In this document: piece after piece, positions 50,831 through 64,000 of the stretch
Numbering within the stretch: the stretch's first letter is position 1
How the letters are laid out: every line of letters begins with the position of its first letter
Assembly: GCA_013396915.1 (NCBI GenBank)
Contig: VWZL01002837.1
Location: 1-64,000, forward strand
DNA length: 64,000 nucleotides
Source of the DNA: Stercorarius parasiticus
Taxonomy: Eukaryota; Chordata; Aves; Charadriiformes; Stercorariidae
Direction: 5' to 3'
Notes under the pieces: model-generated
Databases searched by the model: none
What the model was told of the DNA's origin: nothing
The model's input: the letters and a program-made list of their open reading frames with translations, nothing else
Position numbers and translations under genes: made by a program

Positions 50831-53800
50831 GGTGCTTCGTGCCTTCGTCTCTTCATTACCTGTTTATTAACCGTTCGTGCTGGCTGCGAACGTGTTGTGT
50901 GTTATTTTCCGTGATTGCATGGAAAAGAAAGTCCACACGGCAAAGACCCGAATTGCGATGGAGCTAAATGGCTATAGTGACTGTTGGTGTTAAAACATTC
51001 CTAGTTGCTCATCCTCGTAAAAGTTTTTTGTTCCTTTGAATGAAGAGCTGTGTACTGGCCTGTGTCATTTTCAGGTCTTACTTGCAGATCTTCCAAAAAT
51101 GGCTAGCTTAAAGCCTTCCCCACAAAGTTTATCTTACCAAAACGTGATTTCAACAGGAATAAAGTTTCTGAGTTATCGATATTAAAGGGATTTCAAAAGA
51201 ACAAAGCAAACAGTAGGAGAGTTTGCCTGGTATCGATAATTGATCAATGACCAGAGCCTGAAATGATTGCGAGTTTAATGTCTAGCTCAAGCAGCCTGGC
51301 TGTAAAGCAACAGGCGTTTGGCTTTACTCACAGGTGTCCTGTCAAAATACTTGTGTGTTACTCCTTGTGAAATCGAAGCCTGGAAAATGTTGACTGTGTT
51401 TCCAAACAGGAGAGTAAAGGCAGATAGCTTAGCAACGAGCACTAATCCTTTCAGACAAAAACTTCTCAAAGTATGCGAACAGTGATGCATTGTAAGCTTT
51501 GAGTTGCTTTTGATTCATGCGTGCCTTTGCAAAACACAACTGTGTAGATTCTTCGATGGCCTCATCGTGTCTGTGTATCTCTAAAACTGAGATAGTTTAA
51601 AAATAACGCGGTTGCTGTAATTACCAGAAGTGTTGGACTGCGTAGGGGAAATGTGTAGTATTATTACGAGACAGAACACGTGTGTGGAAGGAAGCTAGCA
51701 GTTAGGTAGTTTTCAGTATCAAACTAATAGCACGTGGAGTGGCATGTCCAAAGTTTTGCATCTGTTCTAGAAAACTTAACGTTGCTTATGTTGGCATAGT
51801 TTACCTCGCCTAGCCCTGCTGCCATAGAGAGGGAAATGCAACTTAATGGGGAGTTAAAGTAAATAAAAATGTTAATACAGTGAAAAAATGCAAGCCTTTT
51901 ATGGTATTGTTTGTGCTTCTGTTGAAGAATAGGTGCTAAACTTGCTGGTAAAACTTAAGTCTCAGGTCTGTAAGCACGTGGTTGTTAGGATCCTTGTTGA
52001 GTTTCTAGCTTCCTTTCTCCCTCCAGCCTCTGACAGTATGAAAGCTGACTTGTTGTGGTCATTACCTTTTTCTTGTTCTTTTTTCTTTTCCACAGCTGCT
52101 CTTAGAAGTCTTATAGACAACACTGAACTGACAAGAATTAGTTAGAAGGGTCTTACTGAGGAAGCTGCATAAACCAGAGAGATTTGCTAAAGCTATCTGT
52201 GAGGCTAAGCACCCGGAGTCAGGCTTTAAGCTGGTTTGGCTCTAGAAGAGCTGTGAGAACTGCTTAGGGTTATTGCTGTTTATTTCTTCTTCTCAAAAAT
52301 CATCAGGTCTTTGTAGTGATGGAGAGGAGGAGTGTGGCTCACCGTGTCAGCTGCTTTACAAAGGTGTATATGAGACCTTAGAGACTGAAAGGGTTATGCG
52401 CTCCACTCGTGTTCTTTCTCACTAGCAACGGTGGAAAAACAAGGGCTGAATCATGTTTCAGGACTGCACCTGGACAGTGATGATCTTAATTTAATTTAGG
52501 CGGAGGGCTGTACTGTTTGGTAAAATCTGGTAAAACGTCTACTTGGGAATGAGGCAAGAAGTAACTGTGTGTGGCAGTTGGGAGGTGTGAACTGATCAAA
52601 CTGGTGAGATCACTTTGAAAGGTATTTATGTAAAAATCTGAGGACTTGGGGGAGGGTTGTGAACTTGGTGCTGGTAATGAGGGTCATGAGTAGAAGCCGG
52701 CACCTTGCAGCGGAGCCATAGCTGAAGCAGTGGGAAACGGCAGAGCTGTGAATGGTCTGACAATAGATGTCAGCAAGTTTTAACTGGGCAGGGAGTGGTG
52801 GAGGGATTCAGGGAGGTCTTCTCGTGGCGGCTGAGACAGTAGCGATCCGAGTAAGATACACTTCGCTAGGCGTATCTAAGGCATCAAAGGTGGTGCAACG
52901 TATCTGAGGATGGAGCAGGGAGAGGTGGTGGTTTACGTGATACTTGTCTTGATTTCAAACCGAAACACTGAGCCTTGGGAGAGAATAAGGGACTAGAGGA
53001 ATTCAGACATACTAATAAAAAAACTTGAACGTGTTTAATTAACTTACTTTGAGGGTAGGTATGGATTACCGTGAGCGCTCTCAATCTTTGATAAGTATTC
53101 TCATAGTTCTTTTTTTTTTTAATTGCTCTGGATTAGTTGAGTTTTCCTTTGGAAAATACTTTTTATATGTCAGATAAGAGATATGTTAGTGCTGATCTCA
53201 TAAATTGCAAAGTCTTTATGGACTTTGCAAAACATGGCGTGCAGCGTATGGAAACTGGAAAGATTCAATCTGTTCTCTCACCAAGCTCCTCTAAAGGAAT
53301 GCTTTTCCTTTGTTATCAATTTTCACCTTTCAGCAGGTTATAGGGAGCCCATGTTCAAAAGGCTTAGTTTGGAAAATGATTGAAATTTGGTATAAAGTTG
53401 AAGAGTTGTTATAAAAGATAAAGCTTGAGTTGTCCTGAGCTGCCAAATGTGACTTTGAATGCTGGTCCTGTGACAGTTTTCTTTTGTGTGTGTAAGAGCA
53501 TTTGCTATATTAAAAAGTTTGCACCTTTTAGGTACTTAATTCCTTTCCAACAAATCCAATAGTGTTTATTTGAAGTAAGTTCCCCGTAGTGCCTTGTAAC
53601 TTAAAATGTAAAATGCTGCGTGGTCATTCAGTGCCATAGGCTGACACACCTTTGACCTGTGTGACTTTGCCTTGGTGAAGACCATGCACCATCTGCATGA
53701 ACCAAATGTGTTTACTGCTCCTCCATTTCCAATTGGCATGGTTAGTTTCCAACTAACCAAATGTATATGGTTCCTATCTATTATGTTTTGTTTAGCTCAG

Positions 53801-56800
53801 GGGGTAATTAATGCTGAATATAATTAGTACAGTTAAGCACTATTTTAATAACTGTCTTAATGGATGAGAGAAGACAGAGGTTGTATTAACAAGTAAAGAA
53901 ATGTAAATGTCATCCCATAGGAAGTAGGAAGCGTGCCGAAGACTGTTTAGTTATTGCTGGGAGTTTATTAAAGCAGGTTGAAATTTTTTAGTGTGTGTTG
54001 TTCTGTGACACCTAAATCTAAATGCACAGGTTATAGCTTGTTCCCCCTGCCCCCCTCCAAAAAGGGGTGCTCTGTTTCTACCTGCAGCTCCACTTTCTCT
54101 CTTGTGACCCTGTGCTGAACATATTAATATTCCTGGGATGACACAGGAATTAAACAAGGGAATGGATTTCTGTCAAGTTAGCAAGACGAATTGGCTATCT
54201 GTGCAACCATTTAAGTTGCAGAGCTAGCACGGGGGGCTGAAATTAGATTGTTGGACATGTACAAGGCTGGTCTGCCCCTATTAGCAGTGGTGAGCTGTCA
54301 TGTTTGCTTAAGTGTATCATATACCTTCACTGTACAATTTACTTGCTAACTCAGTCTGTCTGGAGATTAGAAATGCCAGACTTTTCTCAGAGGTGTGCAG
54401 TGAAAAGACAAGAGGTTACAAGTTTCAGAAAGGGAAATTCCAGCTGGAGAGAAGGCAAAAAAAATAAAAATCACAGTAAGCGTGGTTGGTGAAGGCAGTG
54501 GAGCAGCCTACCTGGAGAGGCTATGGGATCTCTCAGCTTTGGAGATATTTAAAACTTGACTGAACAAGGCCCTTAACAACCTTACCTAACTTTGAAATGA
54601 ATTCTTTTTTGGGTAGGGGATTGAGAGAAGTGAGGTCCCGAGGTCACTGTCCATCCTAAGCTATTCTACGCAGTATGGGTCTGGGTAGCATTAACAGGTT
54701 CAAGAAGAGTTGAGCAAAGGCTTTTGCAGCAGAATTCCCTTCTTTAAAAGTTTGTAAATGTTTTTGTTTCACTGTGGTCTGTTTTGGGGGTGGTGGGGGA
54801 TTCACACGTTGCTGTCTTCTCAGGGTACTACTTAGTTTGTGGCTTATCCTGCCCTTCTGAAGGAGGTTTCAGGCTAAAGTTGGGTAGTCCGACACTGGTC
54901 ATACAAAGTTCTCTTTCAGGCGTTGAAATAAGCTTATAGAATAAGAGCATAAGGGAGCACATTAGTATCCTTAAACTCCAAGAACAACTTGTTTATATCA
55001 TCCACCCAACAATTTGTAAGGTTGGCTTGTTTTTTGACCTGTCTTTTGTGGAGTTCAAGACCATGACAATCCTTCTTCCGTGAGGAAGTTCAATTTCTCC
55101 TTGCAGGCTGTCTTTATTGCAAGGCAGTTTTTTAGACTGTGAAGCATGACTAATAGTAAGGGTGAAAGGAAGAGATGGACTAGCTCTGATTTTGTTGTGG
55201 CAGCTTACCTGTTGGAAGAAATCAGACAAACGAGTCATTCCAATGCTGAGATTTGTTACAGTCCTCCAAGTCATCACCCAGCAAAGCAAGCTGAATGTGT
55301 GCTACATTATGTCTGGATTAAACCAAACATCTGCCCAGCTGAGTTCTGTTTCCAGTGGTGGCCTCTAGCTACTGCTTTAGAGAAAGGATCTAAAAAATAA
55401 GGATAATCCTTTCAGTAATATACACTTTACCTTATTTGAATTAGCAATTTCAAGAGCTCAAGGTAGCATTGTTGTGTTTATTGATTGTTAATCAACTTGC
55501 CTTCCATGAATGTGTCCAATTGTTTCTGGAATGCATCTATATTTTTTTATTTTCTTGCGTTTTATATTATGCTTGTCTAGTAGTAATGAGTTTCACAGGT
55601 GTTTTTCTGTAAAAAAACCCCAGCACCGTGTTATTTGAGAGAAGCTTGCTGTTTGATGATTCATTCATTCTTGAATTATGAGAAATACCTGATCATTGTT
55701 CTGATTTTTCTTCTACGGTATCCTTTGTGATTTTTATAGTTCTCTATCACATTGCATCCTCCAGTCATCTGTTAGCTAAACTGAGGGGTCTTGTCAGTTT
55801 TTCATGTGGGAGATTCCCCATACATCTAATCACCCCTGGACTCTTCTGTAGCTTTTTAGATTTTTGATACCATTTATGAGATGGACTAACTAGAGCTGTA
55901 TTCTTTTGTGATGTGATTAAGTGAGGATTTTAGATGGTTGTAAATTTTTGGTATTCTGTATTCCTTTCATAATAGTTCTTAACATCGTGGTTTTCTTTAT
56001 TACTTCAGAGCAGCAAGGTGATGTTTTCAGAGGGCTATGTCCAAGCAGTCTGGATCTTCTTCTGGAGCAGTACTAAGCTACTTAGAGTTCATCATGTGTA
56101 TTTATAGTTTTTCCTCCTTTTGCTTAAGAACTGGTATGGTTGGTGCATTTTACAGGCACACAGTTCAGATTACAGCTTGGAAGATAAGTACATGCAGTGC
56201 ATGGCATGCTAACGAAACTTACCTGGGAGCTGAGAGCAAATGTGCATGGAGCATACCCAAAGCGCACGGTAATAAGGATGAGGAGTTGAGAATAGGAGTA
56301 TGAGGATTGATACGGATTCTGGTATCTTTGAAAAGCAAACATAGCATCTGATGAAATGAAAATCTAGTGAAACAGGATTCTTCACACTTAGGGTTTATTT
56401 CCCCTGATTGTTTCACAGAGGGAGTATTCATCTTTGAATCAAGATGGTGTTTCACACTCATTTGACATGTCACTGTTGCATTGGCATATTTTTATATTTT
56501 GTTCTGAGTTGTCAATGACAATACTGTGTGTTTACTCCTAGATTCTTCTGCTGGGGAGCTTCATTAGTCCATAACTCCATCTGGATAATTCTTCTTCAGG
56601 CACTACCTACTGCTGTCTTCCCTTTAACCTGCTTCCTAACAGTCTTATCGTTGTTATGCTAATCTGTGTTCATTAGTTAATTAACAGCTTTCCATATGGA
56701 AGGGTGGAAGAAATCCTCTTGCTTATTAAGTTGAGATGATGCTGTCACAGGCAGCTAAGTAATATATTCCTTTTCATAAATTTCTGACACTGTTTAGATA

Positions 56801-58463
56801 CTAAAAAGTCTGTCTGGATTAGGTATATATAAGATCTCCACTTCTGTGTCATGGCTTGATGTAGGGGTGAAATTCTGGATTTTGATGATCAAGTCCTCCC
56901 CCATTTTACCAGGGGAAAATGTGTTGTTTGTATCTATCTACTTTCCTGCTTTCCAGGTTTCCTTGACTTCCTCAGAACAAAAGAAAGTGGAACTGGTGCC
57001 TGTGTTGGGGCAGTGACCTGATAAAGAGAATGTGGTAGCATCTGGAGCAATTTTGATGCACAGTGGGGTGTATGAGCGGCATAAAACCACATCTGTTCTG
57101 GGAGATGCAGCATAGAAGGGAGAGTGGCAGATCTGAGTTGTAGGAGACATTGATGCGGGTCTTCAGGTCTTTTTCATCCCTTTAAAGTCTGTCTAAACCA
57201 TCCTGATGAATAGGGAGTAGTTGTTCGGATAGGGAGTTTGAGAAATGGGGGAAAGCTGGCAGGAGGATATATTTTAAGTAGTCCCTATTGTTTCCCTTCC
57301 CTGCCTCCCAAAAAGGAAAACGCCAAACTTTCCTACTTCTGAGACTTAATGATGAGTGGCAGCTGTACGGTGCTACCTTTGCCTCTACCAAAACATAGAG
57401 TGGTAGCGCACTCACCTGTGTGGCTGTGCAGTGAACTGGATAGGCAAATGAATGCAAGAGGAAAAGTTGTTTTGTTTTTTTAATTCTGGTAATTTTTACT
57501 ATGTTGCATTAGAAACAATTTTGCTACCTTGACTGAGATGAAAAAGCTTGCCTATGGTCCTAAAAGAAACTTCGGTCAAATTATGCTGTTAAACCACTTA
57601 GGAAGTAGCAGATATAATTCTCTTTATCTTCAGATCAAGACTGATTCTATTCAATTTTTTTTAATGGAAAATACACTTAAAGTTGTTTGGATTAATATTG
57701 GAGCAAGTGAATGAAGTTTTATTGCTTTCGTTACTCTCGAAGTCAGGTAAGCTGGTTTAGTGGTGCCTGCCAAATAAAAAATTTACAGAACTATAAAAGT
57801 GAATATGAAGAAAGACTAAAGATATATCATGGTTTGTGCTAAAATTATGAATTTCAGTATTTATCTTCATGTAGTCCAGCTGTGTTATGTGCAGCTGTGC
57901 AAAATGGTAGAGGCACAGCTGTAGTAGTGTTGAAAATAAGCCTTGTGCCAGGGTTTCTTGAAGGCTTTGTATAATTAAGTTGTGGCTGTGAAATCAGTAA
58001 AGTGCATAAGGGTGTTTTGCCATGGAATTTTACATTTTATGATGATGGTCCCTGGGATTTCAAAAGGGCTTGGCCAAGGTGATGAACATCTGCCATCCCA
58101 GGCTTGTAAGTGTGATGCAGACATATGCTATGTTTACACAGAAGCCTAAACCAGCCTAACAGCGAGTGGCTGAGAAAAACCGTTGCTTGTCTTTTTGCTG
58201 GATTGATTATCTGGTAGTTTAGTGAGCTAGGCTGGCTTACGGAAGGACCTGCCAATTGCCAAAGCTAGCATGAGATAATGTTAATAATGTGTGTCTAGGA
58301 GTGGAGAGGAATTGGCATGGTTGGAAGGAGAGGAGGAAGGTCTCCATCACTGCATTGCCCCTCCGGGAACCACAGCCTTGGAGTTGTGGAGAGGCAGCCC
58401 CTCTTCACTACTGTTAACTTAGACCATTAACTATTAAGATTATTAACTTTTTTGTGACAAAGG
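50831..58463. other. Probable first intron of the gene using the CpG island
   Basis: AT-rich DNA with no exon I can identify. I searched for the second XPO4 exon (peptides such as NNEQRQHAEHIF and SFRKSKSPFAV, from memory) and found none. One old CR1 fragment lies near 54.5 kb. If XPO4 starts at the island, this is its intron 1. Confidence 0.4.
54490..54675 (+). mobile_element. Old CR1 LINE 3' fragment
   Basis: 'ggagcagcctacctggagag', 'tctcagctttggagatattt', 'aaaacttgactgaacaaggc' and 'aggtcactgtccatcctaag', then 'ctattctacg', match the order of a CR1 3' end with strong divergence. Confidence 0.6.
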
Positions 58464-58730
58464 AGAATTGCAGAATGGTAGGGTTGGAAGGGACCTCTGG
58501 AGATCATCTAGTCCAACCCCCCTGCCAGAGCAGGGTCACCCAGAGCAGGTTGCACAGGAACGCGCCCAGGCAGGTTTTGAATGTCTCCGGAGACGGAGAC
58601 TCCACCACCTCTCTGGGCAGCCTGTTCCAGTGCTCTGCCACCCTCAAAGTAAAGGAGTTTTTCCTCATGTTGAGATGGAATTTCCTATGCTTAAGTTTGT
58701 GCCCATTACCCCTTGTCCTGAGAAGAATAA
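58464..58730 (-). mobile_element. CR1 LINE 3' end, minus strand
   Basis: On the + strand: 'gaatggtagggttggaaggg', 'acctctggagatcatctagt', 'ccaacccccctgccagagca', 'ctccaccacctctctgggca' and 'gcctgttccagtgctctgcc', then 'cccattaccccttgtcctga'. It is the same subtype as the 45.3 kb copy, in opposite orientation. The minus-strand frame through it carries [16 protein letters not shown], the usual CR1 C-terminus. Confidence 0.94.
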
Positions 58731-61700
58731 TACCAGCACCCTTCATCAATGTGTTTTGAAAACTGCTCATGGGAAGAGCTGCAGAAAAGTTACATGATAT
58801 TTGTCCTTTTGTGTACTTTACTGAAAGTATTCTGTTTTCTTGGTAAGAGTGGGCTGTAACGTTTAGAGTGCTGGTGTTTGAGGGGGGTAGTGGTGGGGTG
58901 CTGTAGTATGTCATTAAGGCTGTACTGGAGTGGATGGTATATTCCTTGACTTTATATTTCCAGTTTTTCAGAAATGGGTAACTTGATAGCTTTTAAGACA
59001 CCAAGAGGTGGTTGGGCCATGTTCAATCAGCTCTTCAGGCCGCTTTGGAAGGACCTTGAATTCAACTCTTTGACATCACAAGTAAATATCCTGGCCTCTG
59101 AGGTTTTTTGCTCCAACAACAGGTGAAAGAGGGCAGAGGTAGGTCATAGAATTCACTAAAGAGGTTGCAGCATCATTAACACAGAGTCTGAAAATGCAGT
59201 AGTTTGATGTACTCCAGAGGCTGATGTATTGGCCTGTGCCACGGGGCATCTGTGGCTCTGGGACTTAAGCATCGGTTTGTACAGAGCTCAACAGTGCAGT
59301 TGGATGACAATCAACATTGAGTTATACCACCCTTAATTATTATAAAACAATATTCCAACTATTGTTAATTGTGGTGTTAGTGATGATCTGCAAACAGTAT
59401 CAAAACAAACACAGCAGCAGAAACAGTTGTACGAGCACAAACTGCACTGGCTCCTTTACACACTCGTTAATGAGTTACTGCAGAACCGCCACCTTTCTGT
59501 CACGTGGCAGCACAAGAGAAGTCATAACCTCCCTGCACTGCCTGGTTGGGGACGGGGGAGAGTCCCCACGCTGGTGATGTGGGGGCAAGCATCATCAATC
59601 TGGGGTCCTCTCAGGGCCAGGATCTACATGTGTAGCTTCTCTGCCTTGGGCACACAGCCAAGTGTGTTTTTTCTTTTTGCTGATTTTGTCTGGCTCTGCA
59701 AATAGATGGTCTTCAAGGTTTTGGAATGAACTTCCCCAAACTTTATCTGCCACGGCTTTGGCTTGTATTGGTGGTCTTGGCATCACACGGGCCCTTCAGT
59801 CAGTTCCTCATTTGTCTTGCCATGACTTTACTTGGGCATCGTTTGTGCTGGTGGAACCTGTCTGCCTGCTGTGGGTTTCACCTTACAGCTCAGTTAGTTT
59901 CCTCTTATGTTACACCCCTCTTCTTAAAGCTACATTTTACACACTCATCACTGGTAGATTTCGTGAGGACTCCTCCACAGCATCTGTATGTATGTTTGTG
60001 TATACAGTAACTGGAGATCCCCAAATGGGAGACGGGATCTGTATCTCGCTTGCAACAGGACTGCAGCCCTGGGAGGAAAAAAAAAGTTTCCTCTTGCAGC
60101 TACAGATAGATGTTAGTTTGGTATTAGGTGCCTTAAAGCTGAGTTTTTGTGGTTTTAAAGCAGTGGCTGAAAAGCATTACTTTAAAAGTTCATTGATCTT
60201 ATACGCAAAGAGCTTTGGGTGTTTTCTGCACTGGTTTTGAGGTTTTTTTTTCATTAAGGTCTTAACTGTTGACATTTAGCTTAGCTCTGTCATCTCTTCA
60301 GTCACTGATTTTGCTAATAACTTTGCTGCTATTTGACTTTTCTATCAACCACGCTTTTTTAGTAGCTTCCCAGATGGCTGAAATTCTGCATCTTTTTTGA
60401 GAACATGTGCAAATAGGTTTACAAAACACATACAGTCCTCTCTGGTGAGGAAAACATGAATAGTGCTTTCCTTACCTGTCATCAAGAACAACAGAAGCCC
60501 AACCCAAAAAACAAACATGCTTCTTCCTGAGAGAATTAGGGAGGCTTAGCTGCCTTTTTTTGTGAGGTTGTTTTAAGTGGGATTAAGAACAGATGTTAGG
60601 TAGTTTTGTGATAATGAATTGTTTAGCAGGGAATATATAAATATTAAATTCTAATATCAAGAGAAATTACAATATTGTTTCTGGAGCTATTCTACTGTTC
60701 ATGTTACAATAACATTCTCTCTAACAGCACTAAGAATAAAATATATAATTATGACCACATTTCTTCACAGTAATTTTTCAGTATGTGGAGCCCTGTGACT
60801 GTTCAGAGCTTGAGACTTAGCTGATTTATGCAGGTTCTTAGAGTGAACTCAGGCACTTAACTTTAAGGGAGTCTTAAAAACTTCCTCTTTTAAACAAACC
60901 CCCAAAGTATGTGTATGTGGAATAAAAAAATATTTTTCTTCATAAAAGTGCTTTTTAGAAGAGGATCTCTCAAAGTACCTGCCACTTGTCTGCTCCTTTG
61001 TATGTTGGAGGGTGAATACAGAGGTGTAATTTCTTTCGTAATGTGGTTCAGGCTGAATTTGCAAGAGCGGAACAAATTAATGAAACAAGGTAAAAGTAAA
61101 TTGCATTCTACCTTCTCAAGTATGTACAATTCTAGGTATATTTTTGCCATTTCCCAGTAATGGGCAAAATGTTAGGGAGAAGAGCTCTTAATAGGTGTTC
61201 AGTGAAAGTCCAGAATTTTTTCTGGTTCTGAGTGAAAGAAGTTATTCACTTTACAAAACCGTTTTCAGTTTCGCAATTCCTCTTGGCTTCCTTACCCTGC
61301 AGCCTGGATTAGGTGATGAGCTTCCTCATCTGGCCTCTATTCTGTTGCTCTTTTCTTTGCTGTCTTCATTTCATGTTCCCCGTAGTTACATTTCTGCTTG
61401 CTTACACGATTCAAGTATTGTGTTTCCCGTGTATTTTACTTGTGTCTGTCTGTAAGTTTCCATTAATGTGTTAACAGCTAAAAGCTGTTAACAAAGGTAG
61501 GTGTATTAGGCCATGCTATTTTGAAAGTACACTAAGCCAAAGGAGTTTTCCATGTCAAATTTAGATAAGGAATTATTTTAAGTGTTCAAAGTTTATCTCA
61601 CTTTTAATCAACTCCTTCCAAGTAACTATGCTGGGACAAAATGATTTTGAAATTTTAGCAAGATTGATGGAGGAGGAAGTGCAAAAACCTGAATTTTGGC

Positions 61701-64000
61701 AGGGAATCTGACTTGCCCTGTGTGCCTATCTTTCTTCGTTAGCTTGGTGAGAGGAAATGCTTTTGTGATAGGAGGCAAAGCCTAAAACGCTCAGAAACTC
61801 CAATGCATTATTATCTCAGTTTAAATCTCTCATCGAGTGATGACTTTCAACTTCTGTGTTGAGGGGTGTGTGTGAGGTGGATGGGGCGGTTACCCCGTGA
61901 TGTCCTGTTACCCGGTGATGTCCCACTCCATCTTCATGTACTTAACCGTAAAAGGCTACCTGTAAGTAAAAATAATGTTCCCCCTGCAACAATGGGTGGT
62001 TGTAAGTGTAGTTTCTGCAAGTTTAATTTGAAATTGGGCAACAGGGGAAAAATAGATACTACAAGGTACTCCTTCACATAGAGGTAAAATTAAAGTTTGT
62101 CTTGCAGTAGGAGAGCAGTTGCTGACAATATTTGATGTACAGTGAGCCTGATAAATAGGTTATATATCACCTACATTGCAACGTGTGATTTTTTGGAAAA
62201 TGACTGTGGCCATTACTACTAGCATTATTAAGATCTGCTGTCTAGTGGAACAGCAGTCACAGCAGTTCTTCCTTGACTTAAAACTTTGTCTTGAAATTCA
62301 CTGTCACACTCCTTGTGTTTTTTGTTGAGCCATGCCTATACTGTCTTATAGGTACACAAATGGAAAATATCAAGATGAGCTACTTGAATTTCGCGATTGA
62401 GTTGCGACTGTGATTTCAGGGGCTTGTGGATGGGCTGGGGTCCTACCTCTTGCTGGAGAACCAGGACCTGTCATGGGGATAGTCCACCCTGCAGCAGAGG
62501 CTGCAGTGTGTATTGATGCTGAGACTCCTTCCCACCCTTCAGGATAACAGACAGGGCCTGAACTTGGGACCCATTTATCTTCCATGCCTCCTTGAGGAGG
62601 AAAAAGAGAAGTGCCTGTAGTTGGTAAGAGCTGAGAGAAAAGTTTGGTTCACATCCACCAACCTCTCCTTCCTGCAGATTGAGGAGGCCAAGTTCACTCC
62701 AGCTCCAGGAGAATGGTCAGAGGAAGGAAGCAGGAGAGCATGACTAGAGGCTAGTGCAAGTGCAGTTGTAGTAAAGACTCCTTATGACTTTTTGTATCCT
62801 TTAGTAATGTATATTATGTATATTTTTAGGGTTCCTGTGCTATTGCAGTAGTGATGTTTCATTCGTACTGAAATCAAAGCAAGCTGACCTTATTTGTTAA
62901 CATTAAATGGTTTAAAAATATTTGGAACAATGAGGTTTTCCATAACTCTTCTGTGTAGTTACAATATTTTTCTTATTCGTCCTTCTTTTCTGTATTGAGT
63001 GTACTTGTTTTGTCCTGACTGAGGTTTCTCTAGTCTGCATGGGTTGATTCTTGTTGCTTTGTAGGATCTTAGTGACTGCAAGGGACTGTGCATGGATTTG
63101 CCTATTGCCGTCAGCCAGGCGTTTTACAGAAATTACTTTGCTAGAAAGAAGTGCCTGTCGGGCCTTGCTTGTGCTTTGAAATGTTAGAACAGTGAATGTG
63201 GAGACTAGGAAATTATGTTTTATTTAAGGGTCTGAACTGTAACCTTGTGTCAGCATTCATCCTCTGGCTGTCCACAGCCAGACTACCGCACGCTAAATAT
63301 CGATTATAGGACATTTCTCAAATTTATCTGTTCTCAGTATGCTTAAACCGATGTCCTAACTGCAGTTACAGAGGAAACAGTAACAAATAGGTATAAAGTC
63401 ACATATAATTTTCTAAAGCGTTCGTCTTTACTGCTGTGTTACCCTGTATCCTGGTTTTTGTTGCCTAAATTTACAGAAGTGAAAGACTATTAAAGTTTAC
63501 ACTGAATTGTTTTGGAACCAATTTGAAACATTTTCTTGACCCAGAGATTATAAAGAAAGCATTAAGATTTAAAACGAAAACTAGATCTTGGTTATAGTGT
63601 ACGTAAGGTCTGTAATAATTGTGTGTGCTGCTATTGCGATTTCTTTATATGGGACTCTCTGAGTTTGGTCTAGCACTGGCAAGTTTAAACTAGTAACTCT
63701 TGGGATATGCAGAATTTCCCATGCAGATTTCAATCATTTTTCCAAATGCTGCTGGAGCAATCCTCCATGGGGTGGATGGAGTCTGGGCTGATCCTGTTTA
63801 CCTAATGCTTCCAGAAGGTTGGCATGAGTCAGTGTATCAGTATACTGCTAATGTAGTTGGATTTGTAGATTTTCTTGTTGAGCAGTGTAAATTGCGTGAG
63901 GAGACTGACAAGAGTCAGAGCTGATAGTGGATGAACAGCTCACATAGATGCATAGATCAGCTACAGACATCCGTTCATCAGTGTGCTACAGCTAGCTGAG
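58731..64000. other. Probable continuation of the intron; no recognised exon
   Basis: AT-rich, with no gene, RNA or clear young repeat seen. The longest open frame (59662-60240, 192 codons) contains RFWNELPQTL, which resembles the end of LINE reverse transcriptases but is otherwise unfamiliar. A 74-codon frame at 63700-63924 is unrecognised. Confidence 0.4.

Noticed and set aside
49940..50967. Long overlapping open frames on both strands in the CpG island
   Set aside because: They run through the N gap, overlap each other in several frames, are composed of Arg/Pro/Gly/Ala as expected of GC-rich DNA, and show no known domain.
58504..58914. 136-codon minus-strand frame as a gene
   Set aside because: Its middle is the C-terminal remnant of a CR1 reverse transcriptase ([12 protein letters not shown]), so it is repeat-derived.
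59662..60240. 192-codon frame as a protein gene
   Set aside because: No known domain, no splice or promoter context, and an irregular Cys/Phe/Leu-rich composition typical of AT-rich chance frames.
63700..63924. 74-codon frame as an XPO4 exon
   Set aside because: Its peptide does not match exportin-4 as I remember it, and there is no convincing acceptor/donor pair in frame.

Overview
This is a vertebrate nuclear genome window, almost certainly from a bird. It carries a multi-exon gene with GT-AG introns, long AT-rich introns, one CpG island, and many CR1-type LINE fragments. The CR1 fragments show the typical avian 3' end: 'cccttccaacc', then repeats of an octamer resembling 'attctRtg'. Nothing bacterial or phage-like is present.

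Left third (1-24.6 kb): the only protein-coding gene I can prove is LATS2, a Hippo-pathway kinase, on the + strand. Six coding exons (9608-9740, 13645-15182, 17960-18542, 19195-19377, 20565-20671, 21355-21849) join in frame. They give 1,012 residues, from the middle of the UBA domain to the stop codon. The exon with the start codon and the first ~110 residues lies to the left of the window. The 3'UTR starts at 21850 and has two perfect 8-mer seed matches for the miR-302/372/373 family, a Pumilio site and several poly(A) signals.

Middle (24.6-49.9 kb): a gene-free interval littered with CR1 fragments of several ages and both orientations, plus a few stretches I cannot explain (notably 33.66-34.38 kb).

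Right part (49.9-64 kb): a strong CpG island at about 49.95-50.83 kb, interrupted by an N gap at 50292-50340. In mammals the gene next to the 3' end of LATS2, on the same strand, is XPO4 (exportin-4). The island is therefore best explained as the XPO4 promoter, with its first exon lost in or near the gap and its first intron filling the rest of the window. This rests on gene order only; I found no XPO4 coding sequence.

I do not see a new biological system. The points most worth checking are: (a) a poly(A) signal overlapping the in-frame stop just past the donor of the large LATS2 exon, which could make a kinase-less LATS2; (b) the two miR-302/372/373 sites with a poly(A) signal lying between the stop codon and the second site; (c) loss of the mammalian Pro-Ala repeat in bird LATS2; and (d) the broken CpG island.
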